Source: Manihot esculenta | Lineage: Eukaryota; Streptophyta; Magnoliopsida; Malpighiales; Euphorbiaceae | Direction of reading: 5' to 3' | NCBI RefSeq assembly: GCF_001659605.2 | Contig: NC_035170.2 | Span: 2,790,001 to 2,854,000 of the forward strand | Length of the DNA: 64,000 nucleotides | In this document: one piece after another, positions 46,448 to 58,321 of the stretch | Layout of the letters: every line of letters begins with the position of its first letter | Numbering within the stretch: position 1 is the first letter of the stretch | The notes under the pieces: model-generated | The model's database searches: none | Seen by the model: the letters and a program-made list of their open reading frames with translations, nothing else | What the model was told of the DNA's origin: nothing | Translations under genes and position numbers: made by a program

Positions 46448-48337
46448 CTGCAGATAAAATGTTTACTTTCATAAACAACTCTTATGAATGATTAGTGAAG
46501 ATCATACATATTAGCATAATTTTAGTAACCACAATAAATTTTATTTTATATTATATATTAATAATTAATGATAAAATATAGCTACAAAATAATTGTAAAA
46601 TGAGTGCATCTAAGCTTAACATCGTATGAGAACCAGCTTAGTAATAGTTTAATCAAATATTTATTTTTAAATTTGTGCAGAATTAATTGAAATGCATATA
46701 ATAAATTTAAGAATTTAAATACAAAATTATTTAATCTGGTTGTTAAATTCATTCTATAGATTGTTAAATTCATTCTATAGACACATCCAAAGTAGAGTAA
46801 GATGCATTAAAATCATCACAATCACTTAGTTCTTGATTGTATGATAAATGACCGATTAAACTCTATAAAGAGTTTTAAATTAATATCATTTGGTTAAGAC
46901 GAAACAATAATCTAAATGGCAAAAAATTTTATTGAAATTTTTCAAAAATTAGAAAGTGAATTTCAAATAACTAATAAAAGGTTATTTATAATAGAAAAAA
47001 TTTCTAATATTTAAAATTATAAAAATATCTATAAAAATAATTAAAATACAAAATTAAGTTTTTAAATGATGAAATTTTCATATTAAACTTTATAACAGAG
47101 TTGCCGTTCTCGTCACACTTGTGAAAGTCGTGCGTCTCGAAATTTCATTTTCAAAAAATTATTATGGATTTCCATCAGAGCTCGACATAAAAAATTAGAC
47201 TCAGTTTAAATCTGCTGTAAAATTCAAGACTAGTGATCCTATGTTATTGTATTTTTAAGTTTTCGGGATTATTTGTTTTAAATTATTTTTTTAATTATAA
47301 TTCATACATTTATATATATTAATTTATTTAAAATTAGTTTAATATTAATAAATTAAAAATTCACACACATTAGTTATGAATAATAATAAGACTAATAAAT
47401 TTATTTATTTATATACATTATTTATTTATATACAAGTAGAAAGAATAAATAGAATTCAAAGTCATATAATAGAATTCTATTCCTTATAAAATTTTACATG
47501 TACAAAATCAACCAAACACAAAAATAAGTTAGCAGAGCAATGTCCTCAACACAATAGATATGTTACAAAAAAAATTAACTAATTAACCACCTCACAATCA
47601 AAATCCAAAAATTAAAAATAAATAAATTATACTTTAATCTTTATATTTAATACAATTTAGCTATACTTTTGAAACTGTTCTGCTAGTGTTTTGATAAATG
47701 TTTTTTTATAATAAAATCCTGATGTGCTCAAATTCAAACACCCGTATCCTTTGTTTTTATATTAATGATAATAAATATAATTTAAAATAATTCAAATTAA
47801 AATTTAATTATAGTTAGTTTTGAAAAATTGATGATAATATATTTAAAAATTTTACATGTCTACAAATTTTTAATTTCAATATATCATGACTATTAATATC
47901 CAAGACTCAATAAGTGACTTTAAAAGTATAGAACTAAACTATAGATTTCCCTAAACCTAAAAACTATTGTAATTTACACATTTTCACTTTACAAGTTTTG
48001 ATTGTGAAGATACAAAATTATCCTTTGATTAATAAGTTAATCAAAGAGTTAATTTACATTTTTTTTTTAATTTTGTTATGTTAAGAATAAAAAGGTGTCC
48101 AATATCATAGCCTGAATTAAATTTTAATTTCAAATAAAATTATATTAAATTTAAAAATAATGGATGATTTTAATAAAACTTAAATTGCTAAAATATGTAA
48201 AAATTTAGCTTTCTATGCCATCTAAAATATAAGATCCAATTGTTTTAAAATTTATTTGTGATTGATAATGTTATTATGTCGATTTTTTGTTTATTGAAAC
48301 AATGAAATGAATAAAGTCAAGTCCAAAAGCCACATAC
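46448..48337 (-). other. Large intron 1 of the resistance gene
   Basis: 1890 bp between exons 1 and 2, AT-rich, with no domain-bearing frame. The ends are GTATGT (donor) and CTGCAG (acceptor). I see no inserted element. Confidence 0.75.
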
Positions 48338-51133
48338 CATTTTGTGGAAAAGAGGCAATGGAGTGTGGAACTCATCTTGTAATGCAACTCCTTCGAATCC
48401 TTGTTCATTTGTCGTTTGCATTTGCAATGCAGGCATTTCCTTCACTTTGAACCAAAAGCTTTTGAGTATCGGCAGACGACGTAGTGTCATGGAGCGCAAT
48501 TGAGCAAACTCAGCCACTTCAATTTTGTCATCTCCAACTCCACTATCATCAAGCACTATTTCTTCCATGCTTTTGCAATTGCATACTTCCATTTCTCGAA
48601 GTTGAGAAAGGCTTCTAATCATGGAGATTGACAAGAGATTCTTCAATCTATTGCATTTATTGACTTTTAAGATGCTTAATCTAGTGAAAGACCCTGCTGT
48701 GAGTTGGCCATGGTAAAGCTTCTCCAGGCTCACCAAATTCTCCAAATGCAGAGACTCCAGGATGGGAAAGGCATCAGAATTAAGGATCCGCGCTGTTGAG
48801 TTAATAACATACTGAATGTCATAACCTTTTCGGATTTGTAGATGCTTTAAATGTGGAAAGCCTTCCCAGTTCAGGTCATACAAAATGCTCTTTATCCCCT
48901 TCACTTCATTTAAAGATAAATCTTCCGTTTCCTTCAACAAAATACCAACTCCATGATCCAAGTAAACGCTTGTATTAAGCTCTAGCATCCTGGAGGATTC
49001 ATACTCATCGGCCCAATACCATCTTTTTCCAATGACAATTCTATACCTTTCCAACTTACTGGAGAACAAGTCCTTTGGTAACATCTTGGAGTCTGGAATG
49101 TATATTTCCAATGTTGTCAAGTGAGACAGGTATTTCAACTCAGCAAGGCTTGCTTTGCTTGAATTGCTGAGACTTTGAAGCTCCCATTGACAAAAGCTAT
49201 TTTGCATGTACAATTCCTCTAATAGGGACAACCTTGATATGACATTTGCTGGAATCACTTGGAGTTTGTAACAGTTGCTCAAATCTAACAATTTCAGCCC
49301 TGTCAGCTGCGCTATTTCTCTAGGCAGCTGTTCTATCTTAGATTCACGAAAACTCAGGATCTCTAATCTTTTCAGTTCACCGATAACAGATGCATCCCGC
49401 AATACGCATCTATCTAAACACAAGGTAAGAAGGTTTGTCAAGTAACCAAGAGATGGAGAAAGCGACCATAAGCACATCCCAGTGAAACGCAGTACTTTGA
49501 GCTTTGTAATCCCCTCAAAAAATTTCGAATGAATATTTCCCCTTCCAAGTACAAGTAACTCTAATTCTGGGCACTCCAACCTTTCAGGAAGCTCATCAAT
49601 TTCACAGTAAGGCAAATAAATTCTAGAGCAGTTTTTGAGATCTCTGTTTGGCCATATCTTTGATTCAATATCTCTGAACGTTAACAAATGTTGAGATTTA
49701 GATGCAATTGAGAGAGCAGCATCTCTAACAACGTCATGCATTTTCACATACCCATTCTTGTTACAATCAAGTAGCAAGCAAGAGGCTTTCAGGTTACTGA
49801 CCAATTTATCTACTCTGTTTCTTGCATCCTCCACCGTATATTTGCTTCTAAGCAAATCCAAACCCATGCTGTAAATCAACAAGTCTCTGATTTGAATATC
49901 ACCCTGAGCAATTTGCGCACAAAGCAGGAACAATGACTTGGCCTCATGACTCGCAAGATGGTTATAACTCAACTCTAAAGCTGAGTACACTTTTGCCTGA
50001 ATTCCTTCATTATCAACCCTAGATAATTCCTTCAAGGCAAGCTTCCATTCGTGTAAGTCCTTATTCTTCAAAGCTCTTGCAACTGTGACAATTAAAACAG
50101 GCAAGCCTGCACATTTTTTAGCTACTTCAGTAGCTACAGAATGCAAGGCCTGATTTGTAATGTCACCCACCATTGTCTGAAATAAACTCCATGCCTCTGC
50201 TTCTGATAGAACTCGAAGCTCAAAACTTTCTTGGGTGCCCATCTCTCTAGACAGTATATCTTCTCTTCTTGAGGTCAGTAATAATTTACATCCTTTGTGA
50301 TCGCTTCCAAAAGGAATGCCTACTTTCTTCGGTTCAAGTTTTTCCCAAATATCATCCAAAATAATGAGGATCTTCTTCTCATTTACTAACCGTTGATGCA
50401 GTCGACATGCTCTTCCTTCTTCAGTCTCCTCTTCGAATTTCAGACCCAGCATATCAGCAATGGTCCCTTGAATTTTTCTAAGCTCTGGTGTCTCAGATAC
50501 TGTAGCCATAACTACAACATCGAACAACTTGTCTTCTATTGCTTTCCTGTGGACTTCGTTCGCTAGGGTGGTTTTTCCAATACCACCCATTCCATACACT
50601 CCTATCATGTCAACAGCAGGATCCATCAGTGCATCCATAACTTTCTTCAAAATAGACACTCTTGAATGCAAGGCCTCATTATCATATATAGATGGAACCA
50701 CTATAGGCTCTAGGAGGGGACGGTAGGAAATCCGATCAAATCTGCCTTCATCCTGGAGCTCAACGACTGCTAAAGCTTCCTTGTCTGCTTTCTTGCTAAG
50801 CTGGTAGCGCTTCTTCAAATCAGGAATCACTCCGAATAAACACTTTCCCTTTGCTTGTTGTTCACCGATGAGAATTTCCTCAGCTTCTTCGATGGCTTTG
50901 TTCACACAAGTCAGCCACTCTTGAACACTATTGTTGATCCTGTCTCCTTGTCTTGTTGCCTGATCAACAGACTGCCGCAAATCATCTCTTTGTCTCGTCA
51001 ACTTTTGGAGCTGATTCTTGAGTTTTTCCACTTTGCTTTTGTAGTTGAAAGCGTAACAGAGATGTCGTTTAATAGGGACAACAGTGAACTCAATAATGGT
51101 GGGCACAATGGCAAGAATGGTATCCAAAGCCAT
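48338..51133 (-). CDS. CNL resistance gene exon 1: coiled coil, NB-ARC, first LRRs
   Basis: Codes for 932 residues from the start MALDTILAIV at 51133. Every standard NB-ARC motif is present in order, including GCKLLLTSR (RNBS-B) and CAGLPVLIV (GLPL). LRRs follow from about residue 520. The exon ends in ATG before a GTATGT donor. ATP-binding residues of the P-loop (GKTT) are unchanged, so the switch domain appears usable. Confidence 0.95.
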
Positions 51134-52596
51134 TTTCCTTCCTTTGGGATAACAGATGCAAACAGAAAGGAAACAATGAAAAGAACAAAATGAAAAATAA
51201 ACTCAGGAAGAAGGGAAGATGAATTTTAATTGGCAACAGGACAGAGCTATTTGTCTAGTTCAAAACACAGATGGCAGAGCAAAAGTAGTCCATGTGAATT
51301 TGAGACTCAAGACTGAGAGCAAAGTGAAGAGCTTTACGGATGGTAGCAGAAAACAATGGCAAAGTGAAGAGATGTTTAATAGAGAATACTGTTTATACAA
51401 TTAGCTTTAGCACACTGAGCTGTACTAAAAAAACCAGTACATCAAATCAATATGTTGATTAGCATTAGTGGAATTATTGCATTTGTAATCTTCTTTATCA
51501 AAAGGAGACTCAATTATGGAATCCTCTTTTACTTTTTTTTATTATTATTTATTATAAAAAGACATAGCTTTTGGACCATCAAAGTATCACATCATGGACG
51601 ACTCATAGCATTAGTGGAATTATTGCATACTTGTATTCCTTCTACCTTTTACAAAAGACACTTCATTGCCTTTCACTATCAAAGTCACTAACTAATATTC
51701 GTTGGACGAGTCATATAATTTTGAAATGCCAAATTTTGAAATACCAAACAAACAAATCAATACCATATCTTCTCATAACCCTTATTTGAAATGTTAAATT
51801 TTAAAAAAAATTCAAAAGAAATGAAATCTTGTTTTCTAATTTTTGTGTTTGACAAGACCAATAGTATAAAATTTCAATTCTATATGAGAATTGATTTTGA
51901 ATTAAAAGTAAATTTTGCCAAAATTATTAGAATTTTACAAAAAATGATTTCACTTAAGGTTATTTACATTAAAATTACTTAATTAGCTCTTAGAACTCTT
52001 TTTATTTTCTTTTTCTTTTATCCTTTATTTTTTCATTTGTTTTAGTTTTAAATTTATTTGGTGGTTTCCATTGTTATCACTCTGTGGTAGATGTAGTTTT
52101 CATATGAGCTTTCACCCTTTATCTTTTTGTTTAGGCTCACACCCTGTAATGACAATCACCTGATTAAAAAAAATTAATAGAAAGGAGTTTAGATAATAAA
52201 TATTACAAACAATATGAAATTTATTAATTATGCTTTTGTTTTTATCTATCAATAAAATTCAATTCATTTCTATTCATAAAAGTATTTATTTATTTAAAAT
52301 TAATTTAAATATAATAGAATTCAATTGAATTTTTTATATTAGATAAAACTACATATGAAAACTAGTCACAAACTCCTTTGACTTAATTTGGTAGTCTGTC
52401 ACAAACTAGTCAAATTATCAAATACAATCACTAAGAATTTACAATGTGAAAATGTTCACATCACAAATAAATGAATCTCACATGATATGTAAAAAAAAAA
52501 AAAAAAAGTCCATTGAATTTTATAAACTGACCTTGCCACTGAAAATGGGTGTAATAGGAGCATCAAGATATCCCTTGCAAGGTTCTTTTTTTCCCT
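51134..52596. other. Upstream region of the resistance gene
   Basis: Promoter and 5' UTR of the minus-strand gene should lie here. It contains a local direct duplication: AGCATTAGTGGAATTATTGCAT occurs near 51461 and 51607, each followed by similar CTTCT/CAAAAG sequence. No other gene is recognised. Confidence 0.6.
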
Positions 52597-53290
52597 CAGC
52601 AGTCATGCTTGAGTAATTTTTACTTGAAATTGTGGAACAAACATCTCCATCTTGGGATTCAGTAATTTCACTTTTTTTTTAAAGCATGGACATTTCAGAA
52701 CATCACTTCCTGAGTAAAAAATTATCAAACTACGACTCTCAAGACTAATGGACTGTAATAAAGAGAATATGGTTTTATCCCTTACTCCTTCCTCTTCCCG
52801 GTTCATTATAGATGATGTCCTCCAATAAACTACATCTCTTTATTTCCATGCACTCAAGTTGCACAAGCTCCACAGCCAAGGGAAGAGTAAATAAAATCCA
52901 TCCTGCTAAACAAACACACCGCATTACTTGAAGAATAAAAAAAATTACTCTCAAACTGTCACCGTTATTTCGCATTGAGGTTGCGCTGCCAAATCCAATT
53001 CTCAAAATGTCCATGCATCAGTTGAATATACTGAAGCTTTGGTGTGCTTATTCCTCCAGCAGAAAATGTCCCCATATTAGGGCATCTATGAACAGTTAGT
53101 AGTTCCAATGATGGGATTTTGAGTGTGATCATTTCTTCGCATTGCAATAAAAACTCCTGAATTACACAAAGCAAAAAATAAAAATAAAGAAGAATCTTGC
53201 ACAGATACAGTTTCAAAATTGGGTAATCTTTGAGGGAATCCAAACAGAGCAGCAGTTGATTTCTCTGGAAATGAAACCATTTTGCTACTA
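52597..53290 (-). pseudogene. Relic of a second CNL resistance gene (LRR part only)
   Basis: Three minus-strand pieces resemble exons 4 and 5 of the neighbouring gene, in the same order: KSTAALFGFPQRLPNFETVSVQDSS (53280-53190), LELLTVHRCPNMGTFSAGGISTPKLQ (about 53130-52970) and LAVELVQLECMEIKRCSLLEDII with SISLESRSLIIFYSGSDVLKCP (52870-52680). They are separated by frameshifts and deletions; the middle LRRs of exon 4, the first part of exon 5 and the whole CC-NB-ARC part are missing. It is a decayed tandem duplicate, not a working gene. Confidence 0.82.
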
Positions 53291-55301
53291 GGATTGCAAG
53301 ATCGGCACTCTTAAAAGGAGAACTTTAAACTCAAGGGCATTAAAAAATTTTCAACACAAATCATGTTAATTTTCTCCATTTCTCTTCATTTCCCACCAAT
53401 TTGGTGGGAAATGTTTTGGGCTCATTTGAAGGGGAAGAAAAATACAACTTCTCTCCTTTTCTCTCTTCTGTTGGTTATGGAAACAAGAGAATTTTAGGAA
53501 ATTGAATTTCTTTTTTTCTTCCTTTCTCTCCAATTCCCTCCATCCAAACAAACATTAGGTTTTTGAGAGTTAAAAGAGAACACTTTCTTTCCGGTAATTC
53601 ATGCAGATTCAACTCCATGGCGTGCATCATTCAGTTTTAACTCCTTTCTTCAGTCTCTCGTTACTTTTTTTTATCGAAGCATGGACTATACATATTTCAA
53701 TAGGTTTTGGATTTTTTTTTCTATAATTTTTTTTAGAGCTGTGGATTTTTTTTTTTCAGTCAGAGAAATTGAATGATATGTTGATTAAGGCACTAAGGCC
53801 CAATAATACACCAGGCCCAATAATTATAAAATAATAAAAAATATATATATAAAAATTATCAACGATTTGAATATAATTTTATTTCTCTTCTAAACAATAA
53901 ATTTTGAAATCAAGAATAATTAATAAAGTTCATAATTCAAATAGAAAAGGGCTTAAAGGGTCAAAGAGAAAAAAAAAACTCTCATAATTTACGAATACTT
54001 AAATTCAGTGACCAAACTCTTTGATTCGGCTAGCAAAAATGTAATGTCACTTCCCTTCTCTGAAACTTTCAAAACGGCAATTGACAAGTCTTTAACAAAA
54101 TTAATTACTCTTTCAAAAATAGCATAATACCTAAATTAGAATACTAAAAAGTAAAATACAAACAAGATAAAGAAGCATGATCCGAAATCTTGTAGAATGA
54201 AGAAAAATGAAAGCATTAGACAAATAGCACACATGCAAAAGCCGACTGGATGGAAATGAAGAAACTAGATGCTTGAGGAAGAGAAAATTACTCTTCCACA
54301 ATTACATCGAGTTAATGCCTCCCGCGAGGGAAAATCTCCACTCTCTTTCTCCAAGATTTCTTCATACAAAAATTTAGAGTTATACACTTTCACTATATAA
54401 CAGAAGGAAAATAGAAATTACGATAGAACCAATGTAAGAAAAAACATATCTCCCTCACTTAAAGTCCGGTTCACCAAAACTAAGAATAAAACTTAAAAAT
54501 TATCTAAAACCTCATTCGAAAAGAAGGAAAACAACTTACATCCGAGCAAGCAGGGAAGAACTAGAAGTAGAGATCTATGTTTAGTTTAGCTGTAAGAAAT
54601 TTTCTCTTAAAATTTTATGGCTTTATTTCTCATCTCTCCATATGGCCAAAGTACTTTTTATTTTGGCTTCCCCTGCTCTCTTAAAGATGTAGAGTTGCTT
54701 CTTTGATTTTTCATCTAGTAACAACTTCCCCTTATGGATTGGATGTGTATAAGTGATTGTTGTTTTTTTTGCAGATATGAAACCGGACATATACAATTTC
54801 ATTTAAGTCATTTCTAAATTCTAATTTTATTTCAAAATCGGAACAAAATCAACTTATAGGACATTTTTAAATTCTGATCTTATTTTAAAATCGGATCAAA
54901 AGAAACTTATAACCGATACTAATTTATTCTTATTATTCATATATATTATATTAAGACTCCATAAAAAAATAATATTGTATTTAATTGTTATGATTTTTTA
55001 ATAAATAAAATATATTATATAAATTTAACTTTAAATTAATTTTAATATTTTTTAGCTCTAGGATAATAATTTTTTAGTATTAAAGAATTAAAAATAGAGA
55101 TGTGACATAAGTTGCTTACTCAACCTTAGCCCTTTCTTTTAAATCACTGCTCACAAGAGTTTTAATTTTCTTGAATTACAAGCTACTAGTTTTTTAGAAT
55201 CTCAAATCAATTGCGAATGAATGTGTAACTTTATCAAAATTGTCATAATTTTGATATGAATGTGTAACTTTATCAAAGTTGTCATATTCGTATTCAATAG
55301 A
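53291..55301. other. Intergenic stretch with duplicated non-coding segment, copy 2
   Basis: No gene is seen. 53900-55250 is the partner of 36220-37310. The sequence is AT-rich and its right edge is the LTR start at 55302. Confidence 0.6.
53900..55250. repeat. Duplicated non-coding segment, copy 2
   Basis: Corresponds to 36220-37310 in the same orientation, with extra sequence in the middle (for example an additional ACTCTTCCACAATTACATCG stretch and a short internal repeat near 54820-54900). It lies upstream of the resistance-gene relic, whereas copy 1 lies downstream of the main gene. Confidence 0.75.
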
Positions 55302-55765
55302 TGTAATACCCGGCTAGAGTCCGGCATCGGAATTCCTACCGTCCGGTGAAATTTAGGGTGTCGGAACCCTCTAGAAGGATAATAGGTATGTTTTTCTAAA
55401 GTATTTTTATATGTTTTAATGTTTTAAATATAAAGGAAAATGGGTTTTTGAAGGAAAAGAACCAAGGGAGAAAAGCCAGGTTTGGCCGCCGAAAGTGAAG
55501 TTCGGCCGCCGAACATGCATGGCTTTCGGGATCACGTTTGGCCGCCGAAGGTGGTCTGGCCAGCCACCTATAAAAGGCCAAAGGTCGGTGGAAAGATAAG
55601 ATTTTCTTTCCTTTCCCACTCACAGAGGTGAGATCATGATCTTCCTTGGGTGATCTTCATGTTTTCTTCAAATCTTTCATGGTTTTGAGAGGTTTTTATG
55701 TTGTTTTGAAGATTTTGTGCAAAAGAGCAAAGTTTTGAAGCTTGGAGACTTTGAGAGCTTGTTAA
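55302..55765 (+). repeat. Truncated LTR (element G2), cut by a nested insertion
   Basis: It starts TGTAATACCCGGCTAGAGTCC and runs through the palindrome cluster and the TATA box (55569-55575). It then stops at 55765, where another full LTR of the same family begins. The rest of G2 would be expected beyond the right edge of the window. Confidence 0.88.
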
Positions 55766-58049
55766 TGTAATACCCGGCTAGACTCCGATATCAAAATTCC
55801 TACCGTCTGGTGGAATTTGGATGTCGGAGACCTCTAGAAGGGTAAAATCATGTTTTCACAAAATGTTTTCATGTATTTAATGTTTTTAAATAAAAAGAAA
55901 ATTGAGTTTTAAATGAAAAAGACCATGGAGGCTTCCCAAGGTTCGGCCACCGAAACCCAAAGTTCGGCCGCCGAACATTTGAGAGTTTAGGAGGGAAGTT
56001 AGGCTCCCGAAAGTTGGCTCAGGTTCGGCCGCCGAACCTCAATTTTCGGCCGCTGAACTTGCATGAGTTTAGGAGGCACTTTAGGCCTCCGAAGGTGGTT
56101 TGGCCAGCCCCTATATAAGAGCTCCATGGCCGAAACGGGCGAGTTTTCTCCCCATTTTCGACCACGGTGAGTTCTTGCCCTCCCATGGTTCATTTTTGAT
56201 GTTTTTTCTCCAATCTTTCACGTTTTAATGAGTTTTATGTCGATTTGAAGGTTTTGAGCATATAGAGCAAGTTTTAGAGCTTGGAGATCCAAGGAGCTAA
56301 ATCTCTCCCAACTCCAAGTTAGATCGCCTCTACTCTCGATCTTCAAGAGGTAAGAGTCGATCTCTAGCCTATAGTATGTTTTAAGTAAGTTTTATGCAAG
56401 TTTTGGGTAGAAATGCATGTTAGGATATATGTTGAGTTTATGGGTTCATGTTGATGTTTTGAGCAATGTATGATGATTGTGTGAGTTTGAAGTGTTGTAG
56501 TTGGGGTTTAAGGTAGTTTGAGACCCCTAGGAGCTTGTATGCTTGTATATGCATGTTGTAGAATAAGGTTTATGCATGATTAGGTAAGTTTGGGAGGCTT
56601 TATGCATGTTGAATCAAGTTTCTGCCACTTTGGAGAAACTCAGGTTCGGCCGCCGAACCCTCTTGTGGAGGCAGCATTCGGTTGCCAAAGCTTGTCCCCG
56701 AAAGAGGACTTTCGCCTCTGTCTGGGAGTTTCGGCCGCCGAAGGTGCCCCCGAACATGCATGAGTTTCGGATCTGTCTGGAGTTTCGGCCGCCGAAGGTG
56801 CCGCCGAACCTGCCTGACTTTCGGCTCTGGAGGGACTTTCGGCCGCCGAACCTGCCGCCGAAAGTGCCCTGTCCAGCCTTCCTTTGCATGTTTTTCTATG
56901 ATTGTTTCATGATGTTCTAGGGGATTTTTGGGGAGTAGTTTAGAGTTATGTTCATGTTTGTTTGGTCCCTCATTTGAGTCCACCTGTGTAGGTTCGGACC
57001 CGAGGAACCGAGGACCCCAGCAGTGAGTCAGCTGCCCCAGTATCTGGTCAGAGCTAGCCAGAGGTGAGTGGGATAAACTTTTATGTTTTAAAGCAAATAA
57101 ATATGAAAAGTTTGAGCATGAACCATGCATCACGAACGCCATGTGATTTTTAGGTTGTTTACATTAGAATTCACGAATATGTGCATTGCATAATTTGATG
57201 ATGATGTGGATGGTCGTTGGATGATCCTATAGTCCTCGATATGTTATGATGAGATATGATATGATATGTTATGATATGAAAGTCCGGTTGTACCCATTCT
57301 ACGTCCCGGCACGATGTAAGAGAAAGTCCGGTTATACCCATTCTACATCCCGGCATATTGGAAATGTTATGTTATGTTATGTAAGAGAAAGTCCGGTTGT
57401 ACCCATTCTACGTCCCGGCACATTGGAATGTAGAGGACTACTGGTGACAATGCCATCCATGATGTGATATGTTTGTGATGTGACGCATTTCATGAAAGCA
57501 TGAATTTAATTATAATGTTTTTACTATTCTGCTCACTGGGCTCTAGTAGCTCACCCCTTTCCCTTAACCCCCAGGTTTGCAGGTACGGGATAGATCAGAC
57601 GGTTGAGAAGAGTAAAGTCAAGGTTTATGTACTAGATAGATAGTGGACATGATAAATGAAAATGTAATGTAATGTATAGTCATGTTATGTAATAATGTTA
57701 TGGAGGATTAGAGATTGTGCTTGACCATATGAGTTTTGTTATCCCCTTGATACATGATTTTATTATAAGTTTTATGATGTTTATGTCTCACCAAGCTTAA
57801 TGTATGAGTTGATACCCCATTGGAGCATTTGATGAGGGCTCCAGTGTGTGGTTTATGTTATAGATATGTGCATGCACAGGTTGAGCTTGGTAAAGGGAAG
57901 AAAAAGTTTTACAGGTTTATGAGTATGTATGATCATGTATGGGATTTAACAGGCTTACAGGAGGTATGTTAGGCTTGCTACGGGTCTCGGCGGCCTTATG
58001 CCGATCTGGATCCTAGCGCCGGTAGCGGTCCGGTTTTCGGGTCGTTATA
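55766..58049 (+). repeat. 5' LTR of element G3 (2284 bp)
   Basis: Starts TGTAATACCCGGCTAGACTCC and ends GTCGTTATA, with the terminal CA changed to TA. It is followed by AG and the primer site TGGTATCAGAGC. It has the same internal order as the other LTRs: palindromes, TATA (56112-56118), second palindrome cluster (56640-56870) and tandem hairpin units (57281-57425). It is inserted into G2. Confidence 0.92.
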
Positions 58050-58052
58050 GAG

Positions 58053-58064
58053 TGGTATCAGAGC
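58053..58064 (+). other. Primer binding site of element G3
   Basis: TGGTATCAGAGC, three bases after the LTR end, complementary to initiator-Met tRNA. Confidence 0.92.
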
Positions 58065-58321
58065 CCTAGGTTCATATGGTCGGACCTAGAGTGTCGGGCT
58101 CATAGATGTTCTAGAAGGTCAAGCACAATAGGAAAGATCATGTCCACTAGGATAGGATGTTGAGTCCTGTCTTGTATGATGATGTGAAATGCCATGATTA
58201 TAGGCATGTGCATTAATGCTATGAGATGTATGCTATGTTTGTGATGCAGGTTCATGTGTTTCCACATGAACCATATGATGCTGATGTTCTATGTGTTATG
58301 TGCTGTTTTTCAAAAAACAGG
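58065..58321 (+). other. Leader of element G3, interrupted before gag
   Basis: It matches the leader of G4 (60612-60868) from CCCTAGGTTCATATGG to the bases just upstream of the gag start. It is cut right after AAAACAGG, where the next LTR begins, so the gag of G3 must lie beyond G4 and outside the window. Confidence 0.85.

Larger units (their letters stand above)
38404..51133 (-). pseudogene. CC-NB-ARC-LRR (CNL) disease-resistance gene, RPS2/RPS5-like, disrupted by a copia element
   Basis: Five exons on the minus strand: 51133-48338, 46447-45953, 45757-45020, 44869-44054, and 43955-43770 continued at 38898-38404. All introns have GT..AG ends and are phase 0. Before insertion the product would be about 1841 residues: coiled coil (about 34-90), NB-ARC, then a very long LRR region. 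Such proteins sense pathogen effectors inside the cell and trigger defence. Motifs: P-loop GMGGIGKTT (181-189), kinase-2 ILIILDDIW (255-263), GLPL (343-346) and MHD (465-467), all intact. A Ty1/copia element of 4866 bp sits antisense in exon 5. The reading frame is clean across the empty site (SVL then IVEQ), so the gene was intact until insertion. The predicted product now stops after 16 LTR-encoded residues (about 1693 total), losing the last 164. It may still be partly functional. Confidence 0.9.
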
